Part shown: positions 43,728 to 53,146 of the stretch, piece by piece | Layout of the letters: each line of letters opens with the position of its first letter | Numbering within the stretch: the stretch's first letter is position 1 | Source: UBA1672 sp050633285 | Lineage (GTDB): Bacteria > Pseudomonadota > Alphaproteobacteria > Micavibrionales > Micavibrionaceae | Length of the DNA stretch: 64,000 bases | NCBI GenBank assembly: GCA_050633285.1 | Contig: JBOEGG010000001.1 | Coordinates: 682,001-746,000 of the forward strand | Direction: 5' to 3' | The notes under the pieces: generated by a model | Told to the model about the DNA's origin: nothing | What the model saw: the letters and a program-made list of their open reading frames with translations, nothing else | The model's database searches: none | Position numbers and translations under genes: made by a program

Positions 43728-44431
43728 TGAAACGTTTCTATAAAGTTGTATCCACTGATAAGTGCGACGGCGGGTATTCGGTGTGCCTTGATGGGCGACC
43801 TGTAAAAACACAATCGAAGCAGATGCTATGTGCACCTAATGAGGGGATTGCATCTGCAATCATGGAAGAGTGGGCACAGCAGGAAGATGTAATCATTCCG
43901 GATACAATGCCCTTTACACAAATCTTAAGTACAAAGATTGACCGTGTGTCTGTAGAACGTGATGCTATTTTTTCAAACATGCTTAAATATTTGGATACTG
44001 ACTTACTGTGCTATCAGGTATCGGAACCCGAAGAGCTTAGGCAACGTCAAGAAGATCAATGGCAGCCTTGGTTAAAGTGGTTTCAAACAACATTTGGTGA
44101 AGAGTTATTGATAACCACAAGTCTGAATGCCCTGCAACAACCTGAAAAGGCATATGATGCAGTAAAACAGTATATTAAGAATTTAGATGATGACCATTTT
44201 ACAATTCTGCAAGTTGTCACAAATGTAAGTGGTTCTCTTGTACTTGCACTGGCATTCCTTCATAAGGCAATAACATCGCAGAAAATGTTTGAGGCCTGCT
44301 ATATAGAAGAGCTGTTTAAAGACACATTATATAATGCAGAAAAATACGGGCAGGACCCTATTTTAGAAAAGCAGCAAAAAGCAGCCATGCTTGATTTTGA
44401 AACATCAGAACATTATTTGAAACTCTTATAA
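43727..44431 (+). CDS. ATP12-family F1-ATPase assembly chaperone
   Basis: About 234 residues. ATP12 binds the alpha subunit of F1 during ATP synthase assembly and is a hallmark of alphaproteobacteria and mitochondria. Family-like motifs include KRFYKVVSTDK, VCLDGRPVKTQSKQML, EEWAQQEDVIIPDTMPFTQILSTKIDRV and YLDTDLLCYQ. The ATG at 43727 overlaps the previous stop by one base. The crcB-rluC-(gene)-ATP12 order resembles that in other alphaproteobacteria, where a HAD hydrolase often fills the middle slot. A bidirectional terminator follows. Confidence 0.93.
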   Translation: MKRFYKVVSTDKCDGGYSVCLDGRPVKTQSKQMLCAPNEGIASAIMEEWAQQEDVIIPDTMPFTQILSTKIDRVSVERDAIFSNMLKYLDTDLLCYQVSEPEELRQRQEDQWQPWLKWFQTTFGEELLITTSLNALQQPEKAYDAVKQYIKNLDDDHFTILQVVTNVSGSLVLALAFLHKAITSQKMFEACYIEELFKDTLYNAEKYGQDPILEKQQKAAMLDFETSEHYLKLL

Positions 44432-44450
44432 ATGTAAGTTGAGCTCATAA

Positions 44451-44484
44451 AAAAACGCCCCGATAATCATCGTAGGGCGTTTTT
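44451..44484. terminator. Bidirectional rho-independent terminator
   Basis: A perfect 10-bp stem (44451-44460 with 44475-44484) flanked by A runs on the left and T runs on the right. It lies between the stops of the convergent ATP12 and spermidine-synthase-like genes and can serve both. Confidence 0.85.
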
Positions 44485-44507
44485 ATTTAATATGTTTGTG
44501 GTTTTTT

Positions 44508-46940
44508 TTAAGCGTTCTTACGTGCACTTGCAAAGGCAAGGAATGAGATAATAAGCAGCGCATAACAAGCACCACCGACAATTAATGTATTATCAATACC
44601 AAATGCAATGTTAAGAGCGATTGCAACTGAACTACCCAAAACACCGGTCGCCCCATTGATTCCCCAAAACCATGATGTCGCACGAGAGTCGAATTTCTCC
44701 GTCAAGCTTAAACCCGTTGGGAAACCAAACCCCATAAGGAAACCGGCAGGAATAAGCATGATCACACTAATCATGACGCGTGTGAAAATATCAACTTCGG
44801 CATAATGGTAAAACACATCTTTCAATATAAAGGATAATATAATGGCATATGCACACGTAACCATCGCCCATCCAATTTGCTTTGGCATTGTATTAAGAGG
44901 TAATTTCTCGGATACAAGACTTCCCAGACCTGCCGAGATAATTAAACTAAAGAGCACAACACTCAATCCGTAAATAGGATGTCCTAGGAACACGCCTAAG
45001 GCCTGCAACAGAGAAATCTCTATAAACATAAAGCCAGCACCTATAAGCATGAAATAGAGCGTTCCTGCCTTGATAAAGGTGCTTCCCTTATCCTCTACGG
45101 TTTTTGCCATTGGCACAATGATGACAAGCGCAACAACGATAGCAGAAAATAGAATAATCAAATAAAGATTAAAGGTCGCCTTTGCTTGTCCCTTTGAAAC
45201 ATGGGAACCCCAATGAGAAGGGAGAAGGGCCATTTTTGCAACTTCAATCGGCTTGGACAGACGAGCCTGATTAAAGAAAAATGGCCGCATGTCTGTAGAG
45301 GGAGAAACATCAAAGAATTGTCTCGATGCAATCTCCTCCAATTCCAATGTATTTTTTGCAACTATTAGCTCGCTTAGGATCCCATTCTCAGGTGCTTTTT
45401 CACCAGGCATTAGAATAATTGAATATTCTTTTTCATGTGCCGTTTTTTGTATGGCATTCAACTGTTCTTCAGTGAATGGTGATTTCGATACAATAATGGT
45501 GGCAATTGCAGAAGATTTTGCCAGAACGATATGTTCTCTTGCATTTTCGATCCCTTGATTATAAAGGGCAGCCATCGCAACGGATAATGTTCTTCCTGTA
45601 TCGTCAATTTCATTAGAAGACCAACGACTAACCGTGAAAACACCATGATCGCTAAGGTCATTCATAAAGATTGTCCATGCTTCTACAGTATATAAACCAT
45701 TTTCAGACAGGGCGAATGCACCTGCGCCTGTTGATGCCCATGTATCAATGAGACTCATTTGGATTAGGTCAACTTTTTCGGTATTGTTCCTGAACCAGCT
45801 TCGTGCCTCTTCATTTTCAATGGTAACACCGGGTTGTTTATAAAGGTTCGAATAGTCCCTGTATTCTGGATGATCTTTCAATAGTTTGATCTGTACTGGG
45901 TTAACATCAAGAGCCGTTACCTTTTCAACGCCGAAATATTTTGCAGACATAAGGTCACGTCCGCCACCAACACCAATAATGGCTGCTGCGTTAACATTAG
46001 GCAGGGAGTATGCCAAATTAATAACATCATATTCCAGATATGAGTGCTTGGAAAAATCACCATCAAATTTCGTAATCGGTGTACCTGCATCGCCATCAAT
46101 AATGAGAACTTTTGCCGTTGCTTTGAGCTCTTCTGGCAAAACTGGAGATGGTCCCCAGACAAAAGGCGCTCTATCTACTTCTTCTATTCCAACAGTAACC
46201 CGGGAAATTGAGTTCCATTCCGAATAGTCAATTTTAGACATAGGAAGAAACTGTCCTTTTGTCCATATAGGGTAGAATATTGCAGACTTTGCAGTAAGGT
46301 TTATAGTCCCAAGTGCGAGGGTACAAATAATTCCCGGAATAATTATTTTTCTTAATTTTGCTTTGTCTTTGTCATGCTCCTTATCATCAATAGGAAATGC
46401 TAGAGCAGAAAGGAACGCTAATGCCGCAAGAAAGAAAATTGCAGAAGGTGTATCAATAGTCTCCATTAATATTAACGCGCCAATACACCCTAAACCAGCA
46501 CCAAGGAGGTCAATACCATAGGTTTTTCCAACAGGGAAAGGGGTTCGGGTCAGGCAAATAGTAATTACGATACCTGCATGATAATAAGCCATACTCGTCG
46601 CAATCGCGGCAAAAGGCAGGCGGGTTAATGTCTCTGACATTTCCTCTGATACAATCGGAACATAAAGCTGCACAATTAGTCCAATTAAAATGAATATACC
46701 AAACCAGACACAATTTTTCCGCGCTATTAAACCGTAATTTTTGCGCTGTTCTTCCTCCGAAGATTTATAGACTTTAAGTGCGCCAAGTGTCAGTCCGAAC
46801 ATCGCAATACTGATGACCAAAAATGATAAATGATACCATGTTGTAACTGACAGGATGCGTGATTGTAGTATCTGTAAGGCCATAACCAACCCAGATACAA
46901 GGAATACCCCTGTATAAAAGGATAGAGCTTTATTTTTCAT
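44508..46940 (-). CDS. Membrane-embedded spermidine-synthase-like protein
   Basis: An 810-residue protein. An N-terminal block of about seven membrane helices (1-215) is followed by a cytoplasmic methyltransferase-fold domain (about 240-560) and then about seven more helices (575-805). The nucleotide-binding motif GVGGGRD is at 323-329 with an acidic D346 (TALDVNP). It matches the class of integral-membrane spermidine-synthase-like proteins. These may be aminopropyl- or methyltransferases acting at the membrane, but substrate is unknown. Nothing adjacent indicates a polyamine pathway. It is monocistronic or leads a pair with the next gene upstream. Confidence 0.75.
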   Translation of the reverse strand: MKNKALSFYTGVFLVSGLVMALQILQSRILSVTTWYHLSFLVISIAMFGLTLGALKVYKSSEEEQRKNYGLIARKNCVWFGIFILIGLIVQLYVPIVSEEMSETLTRLPFAAIATSMAYYHAGIVITICLTRTPFPVGKTYGIDLLGAGLGCIGALILMETIDTPSAIFFLAALAFLSALAFPIDDKEHDKDKAKLRKIIIPGIICTLALGTINLTAKSAIFYPIWTKGQFLPMSKIDYSEWNSISRVTVGIEEVDRAPFVWGPSPVLPEELKATAKVLIIDGDAGTPITKFDGDFSKHSYLEYDVINLAYSLPNVNAAAIIGVGGGRDLMSAKYFGVEKVTALDVNPVQIKLLKDHPEYRDYSNLYKQPGVTIENEEARSWFRNNTEKVDLIQMSLIDTWASTGAGAFALSENGLYTVEAWTIFMNDLSDHGVFTVSRWSSNEIDDTGRTLSVAMAALYNQGIENAREHIVLAKSSAIATIIVSKSPFTEEQLNAIQKTAHEKEYSIILMPGEKAPENGILSELIVAKNTLELEEIASRQFFDVSPSTDMRPFFFNQARLSKPIEVAKMALLPSHWGSHVSKGQAKATFNLYLIILFSAIVVALVIIVPMAKTVEDKGSTFIKAGTLYFMLIGAGFMFIEISLLQALGVFLGHPIYGLSVVLFSLIISAGLGSLVSEKLPLNTMPKQIGWAMVTCAYAIILSFILKDVFYHYAEVDIFTRVMISVIMLIPAGFLMGFGFPTGLSLTEKFDSRATSWFWGINGATGVLGSSVAIALNIAFGIDNTLIVGGACYALLIISFLAFASARKNA

Positions 46941-46998
46941 ATTTTTGAAATCCCAATTTCGCTTATTTAACTGTTTCTTACTTTATTATTTCTGCATG

Positions 46999-47610
46999 TT
47001 ATAATTTTGAATCTGGGACAAGTTTATTTTGTACAACCAAGACCCACCCTCTTAAGCAGCGAAGAAGAAGATACACTAATGTCGGAGAAAAAGCAATAAG
47101 TGCGGAAATTATCAGATGCCTTTGATTATTAAGGAAAAAGTCCTTTTGGCATGGGGCGAAACCAGAGGCGAATTGTTGAAGGTCGCCATGCCTTGCAAGG
47201 TGTAAAAAGTGATTTTCAATATGCCTGATACAGGGGTGTAAAGGTATGTAATCCGCAAAAATAAGCAAGTAGGTGGCAGCCAAAAAAAACATAATAATCA
47301 AATAAAGATTTGCGCGCCAGAATGTACGAATTAAATAGGTCATATGATTATCTGCAAGTGAGTCTTCTTCCGCGTTAGAACGAATAGAATAGATAATTGA
47401 GAGTGTACAGATACAGATCATAGTCGCAAAAATAGAGGCGACACTAATTGGGATGATAGCAGCCAGAAAGGATATGAAAAATACAACGTAAAGGATAAGG
47501 ATCTTGCGTTTTTCCTTATCACTATCGGCAATAATGCTTTGTATATCTTCGATTTTTTGGTCTGGTTTGGAGCGCTGCATCACATTTTGTATTTTATTTT
47601 TAAAAAACAA
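46999..47610 (-). CDS. Hypothetical membrane protein downstream of mutL
   Basis: A 203-residue protein with about four membrane segments (roughly 40-58, 60-80, 100-121 and 170-188). A charged N-terminus (KPDQKIEDIQSIIADSDKEKRK) and a soluble loop with HIENHFLHLARHGD lie between. The TTG at 47610 is two bases after the mutL stop and gives tight coupling. An ATG at 47580 would drop ten residues and has no clear ribosome binding site. I recognise no family. Confidence 0.55.
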   Translation of the reverse strand: MFFKNKIQNVMQRSKPDQKIEDIQSIIADSDKEKRKILILYVVFFISFLAAIIPISVASIFATMICICTLSIIYSIRSNAEEDSLADNHMTYLIRTFWRANLYLIIMFFLAATYLLIFADYIPLHPCIRHIENHFLHLARHGDLQQFASGFAPCQKDFFLNNQRHLIISALIAFSPTLVYLLLRCLRGWVLVVQNKLVPDSKL

Positions 47611-47612
47611 TA

Positions 47613-49463
47613 CTAACGCCGACCAAACAGACGTTCAATGTCTTTTAATGATAATTCTACATATGTAGGTCGTCCGTGATTGCATTGTCCTGATAATGGT
47701 GTTTCTTCCATTTGCCTTAAAAGCGCATTCATCTCTTGCGCATTTAAACGTCTGCCAGAGCGAACAGAGCCATGACAGGCCATTGTGGAGAGGATATGGT
47801 TTATACGTGCGTCAAGCTCATCGGCATTATCATGCTCAATAATATTGTCAACAATATCTTTAACTAAACGTTTCGTATCAATTCGACCGCTGAGTAACGC
47901 AGGGATACTTTGCACGGCAATAGCACCCGGGCCGAACGCTTCTATTTCTAATCCGGACTTTGCTAAGTCTTCAGAAAACTCAAGAAGCTGCTGCGCTTGT
48001 GTCTCTTCTAACTCAATAATATCAGGAGAGAGTAAGCCTTGTCGTTCAATACCGCTTTCGGCCATTTGTGCCTTGAAGCGTTCATAAACGAGACGCTCAT
48101 GCGCGGCATGTTGATCGACAATAACCATTCCGTTTTGCGTTTGTGCAATAATGTAGTTCTCATGCACTTGTGCGCGTGCAGCCCCAAGTGGGTATGATAA
48201 GTGATCTTCCGAAATTTCAATATGCTCTTCGGCTTTTGCCGTAGGAACCATGTCATGTGCCAAAGATGTTTGCGGAGCGTATAGCGCATCGGTATGTTCA
48301 GATAATGCGCCATAGGAATGCGATGCTTCAGTCCCTCCATATGCATAAGACCGTGGAACCGCAGCAGAGCCGCCGCGATGCAGAGGCAGTGAGGGAGTTA
48401 TCATTCCTGTTGCAGTCGGGGAGTTGGCCGGTCGAAACGCACTTAACGTATCTGTTGCGACAGTGTTCGATGCCTCAAACCCTTTGTCATGGATCGCATG
48501 TTTAAGTGCGCTGATGATCATACCACGGACAAGCTGTGGATCACGAAAACGAACCTCCGCCTTGGCCGGATGAACATTGACATCAACATCTCCCGCAGGG
48601 AGCTCTAAGAATAGAGCTAATACAGGGTGTCGATCACGGTGTAAAACATCGGCATATGCCGCGCGTACGCATCCATGGATCAACTTGTCTTTGACCGTGC
48701 GCCCATTAACGAACAGATATTGAAATTGAGATGTCCCACGGTGATATGTCGGAAGTCCGGCAAAGCCATAAAGCTTTATGCCCTCGCGCTCTGCCTCAAT
48801 TTGCATGGAATTTTCACCAAAGTCTTTACCCAAAATAGAGGCAAGCCGACTTTGTTGATCGAGAACAGCAGGGAGGTTAAGCTTCGTTGATCCGTTATGC
48901 GTAAGGGAAAAGGAGACATTTGGATACGCCATAGATAGACGCGTAATCATATCCTTGATCGCACTATATTCTGCACGTTCGCTTTTTTGGAACTTTAGAC
49001 GTGCCGGGGTTGCGTAAAATAAGTCGCGAACCTCAATGCGTGTGCCCTTATGTTGGGCGCAGGGCATCACTTCGGATTTGTCGCCAGCTTCACATACGAC
49101 CTGCCAACTGTCACCGCTTGATAAGTCGTGTGTTTGGATATTTACACGAGACACCGCGGCAATAGAGGCCAACGCCTCTCCTCGAAAGCCAAGATAGGAA
49201 ATGTGTAATAAATCATCATCAGGAAGTTTAGACGTCGCATGTCGATCTAAACATGCAATCAACTCCTTGTCATTCATTCCATGTCCGTTATCGGAAATAA
49301 CAATTTTTGTTTTTCCGCCATCCTGAATATCAACATCAATAGCCGTAGCTTTGGCATCAACCGAATTCTCAATAAGCTCTTTAATAGCCGCAGCAGGGCG
49401 TTCAACAACCTCACCGGCTGCGATCTGGTTAATCAGTGTATCTGGTAAATATCGTATGCGCAT
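47613..49463 (-). CDS. mutL: DNA mismatch repair protein MutL
   Basis: About 616 residues. The N-terminal GHKL ATPase domain has INQIAAGEVVERPAAAIKEL at the start, IVISDNGHGM, and the FRGEALASIAAVS and GTRIEVRDLFYATPARLKF motifs. A variable linker (about 330-425) precedes a C-terminal dimerisation domain that has the QHAAHERLVYE motif, and ends with CHGSVRSGRRLN and QCNHGRPTYVEL. The endonuclease metal motif DQHAxxExxYE is present as DQHAAHERLVYE, so this MutL may have nicking activity. I prefer the ATG at 49463; a GTG at 49490 would add nine residues. MutS is not in the window. Confidence 0.96.
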   Translation of the reverse strand: MRIRYLPDTLINQIAAGEVVERPAAAIKELIENSVDAKATAIDVDIQDGGKTKIVISDNGHGMNDKELIACLDRHATSKLPDDDLLHISYLGFRGEALASIAAVSRVNIQTHDLSSGDSWQVVCEAGDKSEVMPCAQHKGTRIEVRDLFYATPARLKFQKSERAEYSAIKDMITRLSMAYPNVSFSLTHNGSTKLNLPAVLDQQSRLASILGKDFGENSMQIEAEREGIKLYGFAGLPTYHRGTSQFQYLFVNGRTVKDKLIHGCVRAAYADVLHRDRHPVLALFLELPAGDVDVNVHPAKAEVRFRDPQLVRGMIISALKHAIHDKGFEASNTVATDTLSAFRPANSPTATGMITPSLPLHRGGSAAVPRSYAYGGTEASHSYGALSEHTDALYAPQTSLAHDMVPTAKAEEHIEISEDHLSYPLGAARAQVHENYIIAQTQNGMVIVDQHAAHERLVYERFKAQMAESGIERQGLLSPDIIELEETQAQQLLEFSEDLAKSGLEIEAFGPGAIAVQSIPALLSGRIDTKRLVKDIVDNIIEHDNADELDARINHILSTMACHGSVRSGRRLNAQEMNALLRQMEETPLSGQCNHGRPTYVELSLKDIERLFGRR

Positions 49464-49536
49464 TGCGCCACTGTAATGGGATGTACGCACTTTGTCAGTA
49501 AAAGCTGTGTTTTAAAAGCAGATAAAAGTGGAAGAA

Positions 49537-50094
49537 TTACTTATATGGGAAAGTTCGGCTTAAACTGTCGCCACGTCTTTTGTGAAATTGCGCATGCTGT
49601 TTCTCTGCTTTTTCGCGTGCACGTTTTAGGCGGGTCTTAATTGTGCTGTCTATATCACTGCAATTGCTTGTAAATGTACGTAATGAGTTATAGGCACTGC
49701 GTAGTGTTTTCTTATATATGCTGCCGTGTTTTTTCTCATGCCTGAGGATTTCAGTCTCAATTGATTTCCATTGTTTTCTATAGTCCGATTTACGCGCACC
49801 TGCCCACCGTGGGATATGGTATGTGATATTATGCGTGATTGAAAAATCGCTGACACGGCATCTTTTTTCACTAAGCTGTTTGAATTGATAGCGATACGAA
49901 AAAGAACTACTCGCACACCCTACGGCGTGCCCTGCCATGCAGTGAGAAGACAGTACAGACATTGCCGTATTTAAAACGTTATGGGGGCTTTCCTCTTCAA
50001 CAGAGTGATATTGCGTGCGCTCATTAAGGTGATAATCCGCGAAAGCATAGCTCGGAAAAATACATAAAATTGTAAAAAGGATATAAAACTTCAT
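49537..50094 (-). CDS. Secreted DUF922-like putative zinc protease
   Basis: A 185-residue exported protein. A signal peptide (about 1-19, cleavage after YAFA) precedes a domain with four or so cysteines and the motif HEKKH at 119-123 (LRHEKKHGSIY). In DUF922 proteins this HExxH-like segment is thought to bind zinc. The middle region HIPRWAGARKSDYRKQWKS also resembles the family. The C-terminus is a long basic helix (KTRLKRAREKAEKQHAQFHKRRG). It is monocistronic between mutL and the pentapeptide-repeat gene. Enzymatic activity is presumed only. Confidence 0.65.
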   Translation of the reverse strand: MKFYILFTILCIFPSYAFADYHLNERTQYHSVEEESPHNVLNTAMSVLSSHCMAGHAVGCASSSFSYRYQFKQLSEKRCRVSDFSITHNITYHIPRWAGARKSDYRKQWKSIETEILRHEKKHGSIYKKTLRSAYNSLRTFTSNCSDIDSTIKTRLKRAREKAEKQHAQFHKRRGDSLSRTFPYK

Positions 50095-50166
50095 ATGGCC
50101 CTTATTGCCCTGTGTTTATGTCATTATTCTACAAGAATACAGGTATAGAGCGCAAATTTAACAGCA

Positions 50167-51474
50167 TTATTTATCCAATATCGCGCCATCCATAAGGGCG
50201 TGATCAAATATTGCACCATCTAAAATAGCCCCCGTAAAGTCCGCGCGCCTTAAATCAGCATAGCTAAGATCAGCATGCGTGAAATCTGCACCCATTAAAA
50301 TAGCATCTCGCAAATCTACATTTTGTATATTGGAAAAGCGTAAGTCAGCGCTGGCTAAATTCACACGATTTAATTGATATGATCCATCAGGGCGTGTGAA
50401 TTGTAACGGGCTTAGACGTGCTCCACGTAAGTTTGCGCGTGTTAGTTTTGCATTCCGCAGGCTAGAGCCTCGTAAGTCTATATTTTCCATGTAACAATCT
50501 CGAAAGTCTGAATAATCGAGAATTGCACTCTGAATTGATGAGTTACTTAAATCAAGATTGAGGAAGGCTGCTTTAATCGCACGTATGGCCGTTAACGGGT
50601 ATCGTCTGATTGATGGTATATCCCGCAGGTCATAATTGCTGAGGTCTAGGCGTGTGCCGTTTTGTCCTGCAGTGTGCAGCCATACTTTATGACTATCCAA
50701 TAAATCATGTAAAGAACCCTCTCCATCATCATCTAGGCGCTCTCCTAAATCTTCATGAGTTACCGCGTTATCACGTTCTATACCAAAATTTTCCGTATGT
50801 TCTAAAATAACATCGGAAAGAATGGCATGTTTCATATTGGAATATGTGAGGTCTGACCCTGTGAAATCACTTTGTGTAAGGTTGGCCCCTTCAAACGAAG
50901 CACTTCTGAAATTGGCGTTATGCATTAATGCTTTGGAAAGGTCTGCATCGGAAAAATCGGCAGAATTCGCGCGAATACCGGACATGTTTGTATTGGCAAG
51001 ACGTGCGCCGGTTAATATGGTTTGTGCACCACTCGCACCTGATCGTGCACGATTGATAAGGCCGGATTCTTGATCTCTTTGCATGATCCGCCCTTCACGC
51101 AAATCTGCATCTGAAATATTTGCGCCTGATAAGTTTGCTCCTGATAGGTTTGCTCCGCGAAGGTCTGTTCGTGATAAATCTGTATGGGATACATCCGCAT
51201 CGCGTAAGTCACACGCAAAAAAACAGGCATTTTTATACGTCCCAAGCGATAGGTCTGCTCTAAAGAGTGTAGAGCCGGTAAAGTCAGCCTGTGATAAGTC
51301 GTGATTGTGAAAATTAAGTCCGGATAGGTCTTTATATTGTAGAACCGCGCGTTGTCCGCCAATTTGCCCACGCAAAAACATCGCGTGCTTCTCTAGGAGG
51401 CTATTAAAATCACTTTGCACAACCACAGGGAGTGCCTCTGGGTGAGGGATGTCTTTATTAAGTGTGTCCAACAT
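50167..51474 (-). CDS. Pentapeptide-repeat protein
   Basis: A 435-residue protein made largely of A(D/N)LXX repeats. The first block (about 50-230) contains runs such as TDLRGANLSGANLSGANI, and a second block (about 290-435) resumes after a linker (about 230-290) with QSAILDYSDFRDCY-type repeats. The fold is a right-handed quadrilateral beta-helix. There is no signal peptide or membrane segment. Some such proteins mimic DNA and protect gyrase, but most are of unknown function. A degenerate middle part without repeats separates the two solenoids. Monocistronic by position, 80 bases from pgi. Confidence 0.85.
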   Translation of the reverse strand: MLDTLNKDIPHPEALPVVVQSDFNSLLEKHAMFLRGQIGGQRAVLQYKDLSGLNFHNHDLSQADFTGSTLFRADLSLGTYKNACFFACDLRDADVSHTDLSRTDLRGANLSGANLSGANISDADLREGRIMQRDQESGLINRARSGASGAQTILTGARLANTNMSGIRANSADFSDADLSKALMHNANFRSASFEGANLTQSDFTGSDLTYSNMKHAILSDVILEHTENFGIERDNAVTHEDLGERLDDDGEGSLHDLLDSHKVWLHTAGQNGTRLDLSNYDLRDIPSIRRYPLTAIRAIKAAFLNLDLSNSSIQSAILDYSDFRDCYMENIDLRGSSLRNAKLTRANLRGARLSPLQFTRPDGSYQLNRVNLASADLRFSNIQNVDLRDAILMGADFTHADLSYADLRRADFTGAILDGAIFDHALMDGAILDK

Positions 51475-51554
51475 AAGCGCATTATAACGAATAAAAAGAA
51501 AACATGCTCTCTTTTTATAAAATGGACATTAAATTAAGAATGAAATTGAGTGAA

Positions 51555-53129
51555 TTATAGGTTGTTTTTTATATTGTTAATCAGTGAAGATGTTGAGGCA
51601 TCAATATGTGTTGGGACATCATCTGTGCTCAAATGTCCGATTAACTCATTGGCGAGCTGCTTGCCAAGCTCTACACCGCATTGGTCAAAACTATTAATAT
51701 TCCATGCAACACCCTGTACGAAAATTTTATGCTCATACAGCGCAAGTAACATCCCTAAATTATATGGGGTCAGCTCGTCCATTAAAAGGGTGTTGCTGGG
51801 ACGGTTTCCATCAAATGCTTTATGCGGATTATCATCTTTTTTTCCGACCATTAAGGCTTCTGATTGTCCCAAAGCATTGGCAAGAAGCTTAATGTGATGA
51901 TCTTTGAAATCATGCTGTGGTTTAATAACTGCAATAAAATCACAGGGCACAACGGTTGTTCCCTGATGAACCAATTGAAAGAATGCATGCTGTGCGTTCG
52001 TACCGGTATCCTCTAGAATTAGTGGGCCAGTATTATAGGATATTCTTCGATCCTGACGGTCAACAGATTTCCCGTTCGATTCCATATCTAAACCCTGAAT
52101 ATATGGGCCAAAGCGGGCAAGGTGCTGCGCATAAGGTGTGATCGTAATGGCCGGATACTCGCAGAAATTACGATACCAAACGCCAATCATTGCCATGAGG
52201 ACAGGCATATTTTGGTGCAGAGGAGCATTGAAAAAATGCTTATCCATACTATGAGCACCATTAAGCAACTCTTCAAAATTTTTATACCCTAGAGCAATTG
52301 CACAAGATAGACCTACTGTAGACCAGAGCGAATACCGTCCCCCAACCCAGTCCCAAATAGGGAAAATGTTGTTTTCTGCAATACCAAAGTCGGATGCACG
52401 CTCTATGTTTTGGGTAACACCCACAAAATGTTCACTGACTTTATTTGCACCGAGATGTTTCTCAAGCCATGCTTTCCCACTTGATGCATTTGTCATTGTT
52501 TCTGATGTAGAGAAGGTCTTTGAAGTCACAATGAATAAAGTATGCTCAGGATCACATGTCTCTAAAGCATCCAATAAATGCGCCGCATCCATGTTGGAAA
52601 TGAAGTGCATATTAAAGTGCGGATCACAAAATGGTTTTAACGCGTTATAAACCATGGCACTACCAAGGTCAGAGCCACCAATACCGATATTGACGATATG
52701 CTTAAACTTTTTTTCTTCACGGATACGGTTTGAAAATTTTTCCATACGAGATAAAGCAGAGCGTATCTGCGGTATGATATCCACGCCATCTACATAAACC
52801 GGAGTATCATCCTTCTGGCGCAAGGCAGTATGTAGAACTGCACGATTTTCAGAGGCATTGATAACATCCCCTGAAAACATCTTATTACGCCACCCATCTA
52901 AATCACATTTCTGTATCAGTGAAAGTAAGAGGTCGCGCGTCTCCTGCGTAATGGTGTTCTTTGAATAATCTAGTAATAGCCCTTCGTGGCGAATGCTGAA
53001 TTTATCAAATCGCTGCGGGTCTTGCACAAAAAGCTCTGTAAGTTGCACAGGCGTAATTTGCTCTTTATGCTGTAAAAGAGCGTTCCATTCCGGTAATTCT
53101 GATCGTATAATTTCATCTGAATAAGACAT
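51555..53129 (-). CDS. pgi: Glucose-6-phosphate isomerase
   Basis: A 524-residue glycolytic enzyme interconverting glucose-6-phosphate and fructose-6-phosphate. Motifs include NIGIGGSDLGSAM, VTSKTFSTSETMTNA, DWVGGRYSLWSTVGLSCAIALG and the GVAWNINSFDQCGVELGK signature near the C-terminus. Length fits the bacterial family, slightly shorter than E. coli. It lies 17 bases downstream of the M16 gene at 53147. Confidence 0.97.
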   Translation of the reverse strand: MSYSDEIIRSELPEWNALLQHKEQITPVQLTELFVQDPQRFDKFSIRHEGLLLDYSKNTITQETRDLLLSLIQKCDLDGWRNKMFSGDVINASENRAVLHTALRQKDDTPVYVDGVDIIPQIRSALSRMEKFSNRIREEKKFKHIVNIGIGGSDLGSAMVYNALKPFCDPHFNMHFISNMDAAHLLDALETCDPEHTLFIVTSKTFSTSETMTNASSGKAWLEKHLGANKVSEHFVGVTQNIERASDFGIAENNIFPIWDWVGGRYSLWSTVGLSCAIALGYKNFEELLNGAHSMDKHFFNAPLHQNMPVLMAMIGVWYRNFCEYPAITITPYAQHLARFGPYIQGLDMESNGKSVDRQDRRISYNTGPLILEDTGTNAQHAFFQLVHQGTTVVPCDFIAVIKPQHDFKDHHIKLLANALGQSEALMVGKKDDNPHKAFDGNRPSNTLLMDELTPYNLGMLLALYEHKIFVQGVAWNINSFDQCGVELGKQLANELIGHLSTDDVPTHIDASTSSLINNIKNNL

Positions 53130-53146
53130 GGCTTTTCTATAGGGCT

